A DNA stretch of 64,000 nucleotides from assembly GCA_963778375.1 (NCBI GenBank), contig CAVZTX010000010.1:183250-247249 (forward strand), given 5' to 3'. This document shows, in pieces, positions 63,730 to 64,000 of the stretch. Under the pieces are notes generated by a model. It searched no databases. It saw only the letters and a list, made by a program, of their open reading frames with translations, and was not told where the DNA came from. Source of the stretch: CAVZTX01 sp963778375 (GTDB lineage: Bacteria; Chloroflexota; Ktedonobacteria; Ktedonobacterales; Ktedonobacteraceae). The position numbers and the translations under genes were made by a program. Within the stretch, counting starts at the first letter, position 1. Each line of letters begins with the position of its first letter.

Positions 63730-63827
63730 GCGCAGCAACTCAATCCAATCAGAACCCACTGCGTAAAACGCATAGATCGTCCCCTCTTGCTAGCAAGTAA
63801 AAGGTAATACGGGGGGAACACAGAAAT

Positions 63828-63985
63828 AGGTGGACGATTTTGTCGGCGAGGGTTTGGATTGGGTTTCGGTGTCGTTTTGGCCTACTCCTGGTAGGATGAG
63901 TAGGCCTTGATTTATTTGGCCGGTGATTTGGTGGTGACGGTGACGGTGGCGTGGGTGACGCGTTGTAGTAGTTGCTCGTATGGTG
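63828..63985 (-). pseudogene. Broken second copy of the dtd 5' end
   Basis: Read on the minus strand, the block matches the first 52 codons of dtd (62635-62480) at most positions, including the parts for INQGLL and GVGQ. Several single-base losses break the frame, and the remaining two thirds of the gene are missing. It lies right after the secreted-protein gene and continues to the window end, so its boundaries are not fully visible. It looks like a partial duplication about 1.3 kb from the source. Confidence 0.8.
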
Positions 63986-64000
63986 TGGTCCTTGGTTTTT

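Overview
The window looks like a chromosomal segment of a Ktedonobacteria-type Chloroflexota (Ktedonobacter, Dictyobacter, Thermogemmatispora or a relative). The reasons are moderate GC with a mix of strands, Ser/Thr kinases with long C-terminal extensions or WD40 repeats, a decayed transposase resembling the ISKra4 group, many short palindromic repeats of the 'gtaggggc...gccccta' kind, and lipoproteins with Chloroflexota-like low-complexity linkers. This is inferred from gene style; no database search was possible.

Layout. 0.1-7.2 kb: histidine ammonia-lyase, three parS-like sites, a duplicated leader that can mask its own ribosome binding site in front of an aminotransferase, then gap-pgk-tpiA (lower glycolysis). 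7.4-8.0 kb, minus strand: a tRNA-Lys(CUU) gene split in the anticodon loop by an ORF-less group II intron. 8.4-15.2 kb: membrane Ser/Thr kinase, miaA, a membrane glycosyltransferase and a glycosidase-like protein. 15.2-24.5 kb: SbcC/SbcD-like pair with a membrane hairpin (YhaN/YhaO type), an HD-GYP phosphodiesterase, and a polar amino-acid ABC importer. 24.8-32.6 kb: glycogen debranching enzyme, then a 1.5 kb gene-free region packed with DnaA-box-like 9-mers (some phased at 63-64 bp), followed by dnaG and the primary sigma factor. 32.8-43.7 kb: an ABC exporter, a frameshifted CDP-alcohol phosphatidyltransferase, a long NYN-domain protein and a nucleoside-type BMP ABC importer. 43.7-51.2 kb: HicB-like/DinB protein, a short cysteinyl-tRNA-synthetase/MshC-like enzyme, TatD nuclease, a doubly frameshifted kinase-WD40 gene, a transposase relic and a DinB protein. 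51.2-64 kb: TetR-controlled drug-type ABC exporter, M42 peptidase, monooxygenase-fold protein, metallophosphoesterase, an ECF sigma/anti-sigma/ABC operon, an APH-type kinase, dtd, a secreted protein and a broken second copy of the dtd 5' end.

Most notable: (1) the group II intron inside tRNA-Lys, with a canonical 34-nt domain V and matching exon/intron binding sequences; (2) the DnaA-box cluster upstream of dnaG-sigA, a strong origin-of-replication candidate, with a parS cluster about 26 kb away; (3) the duplicated leader RNA with compensatory base changes; (4) short palindromic repeats that have entered several genes in frame. Three single-base frameshifts in two otherwise intact genes may be sequencing errors or real decay.
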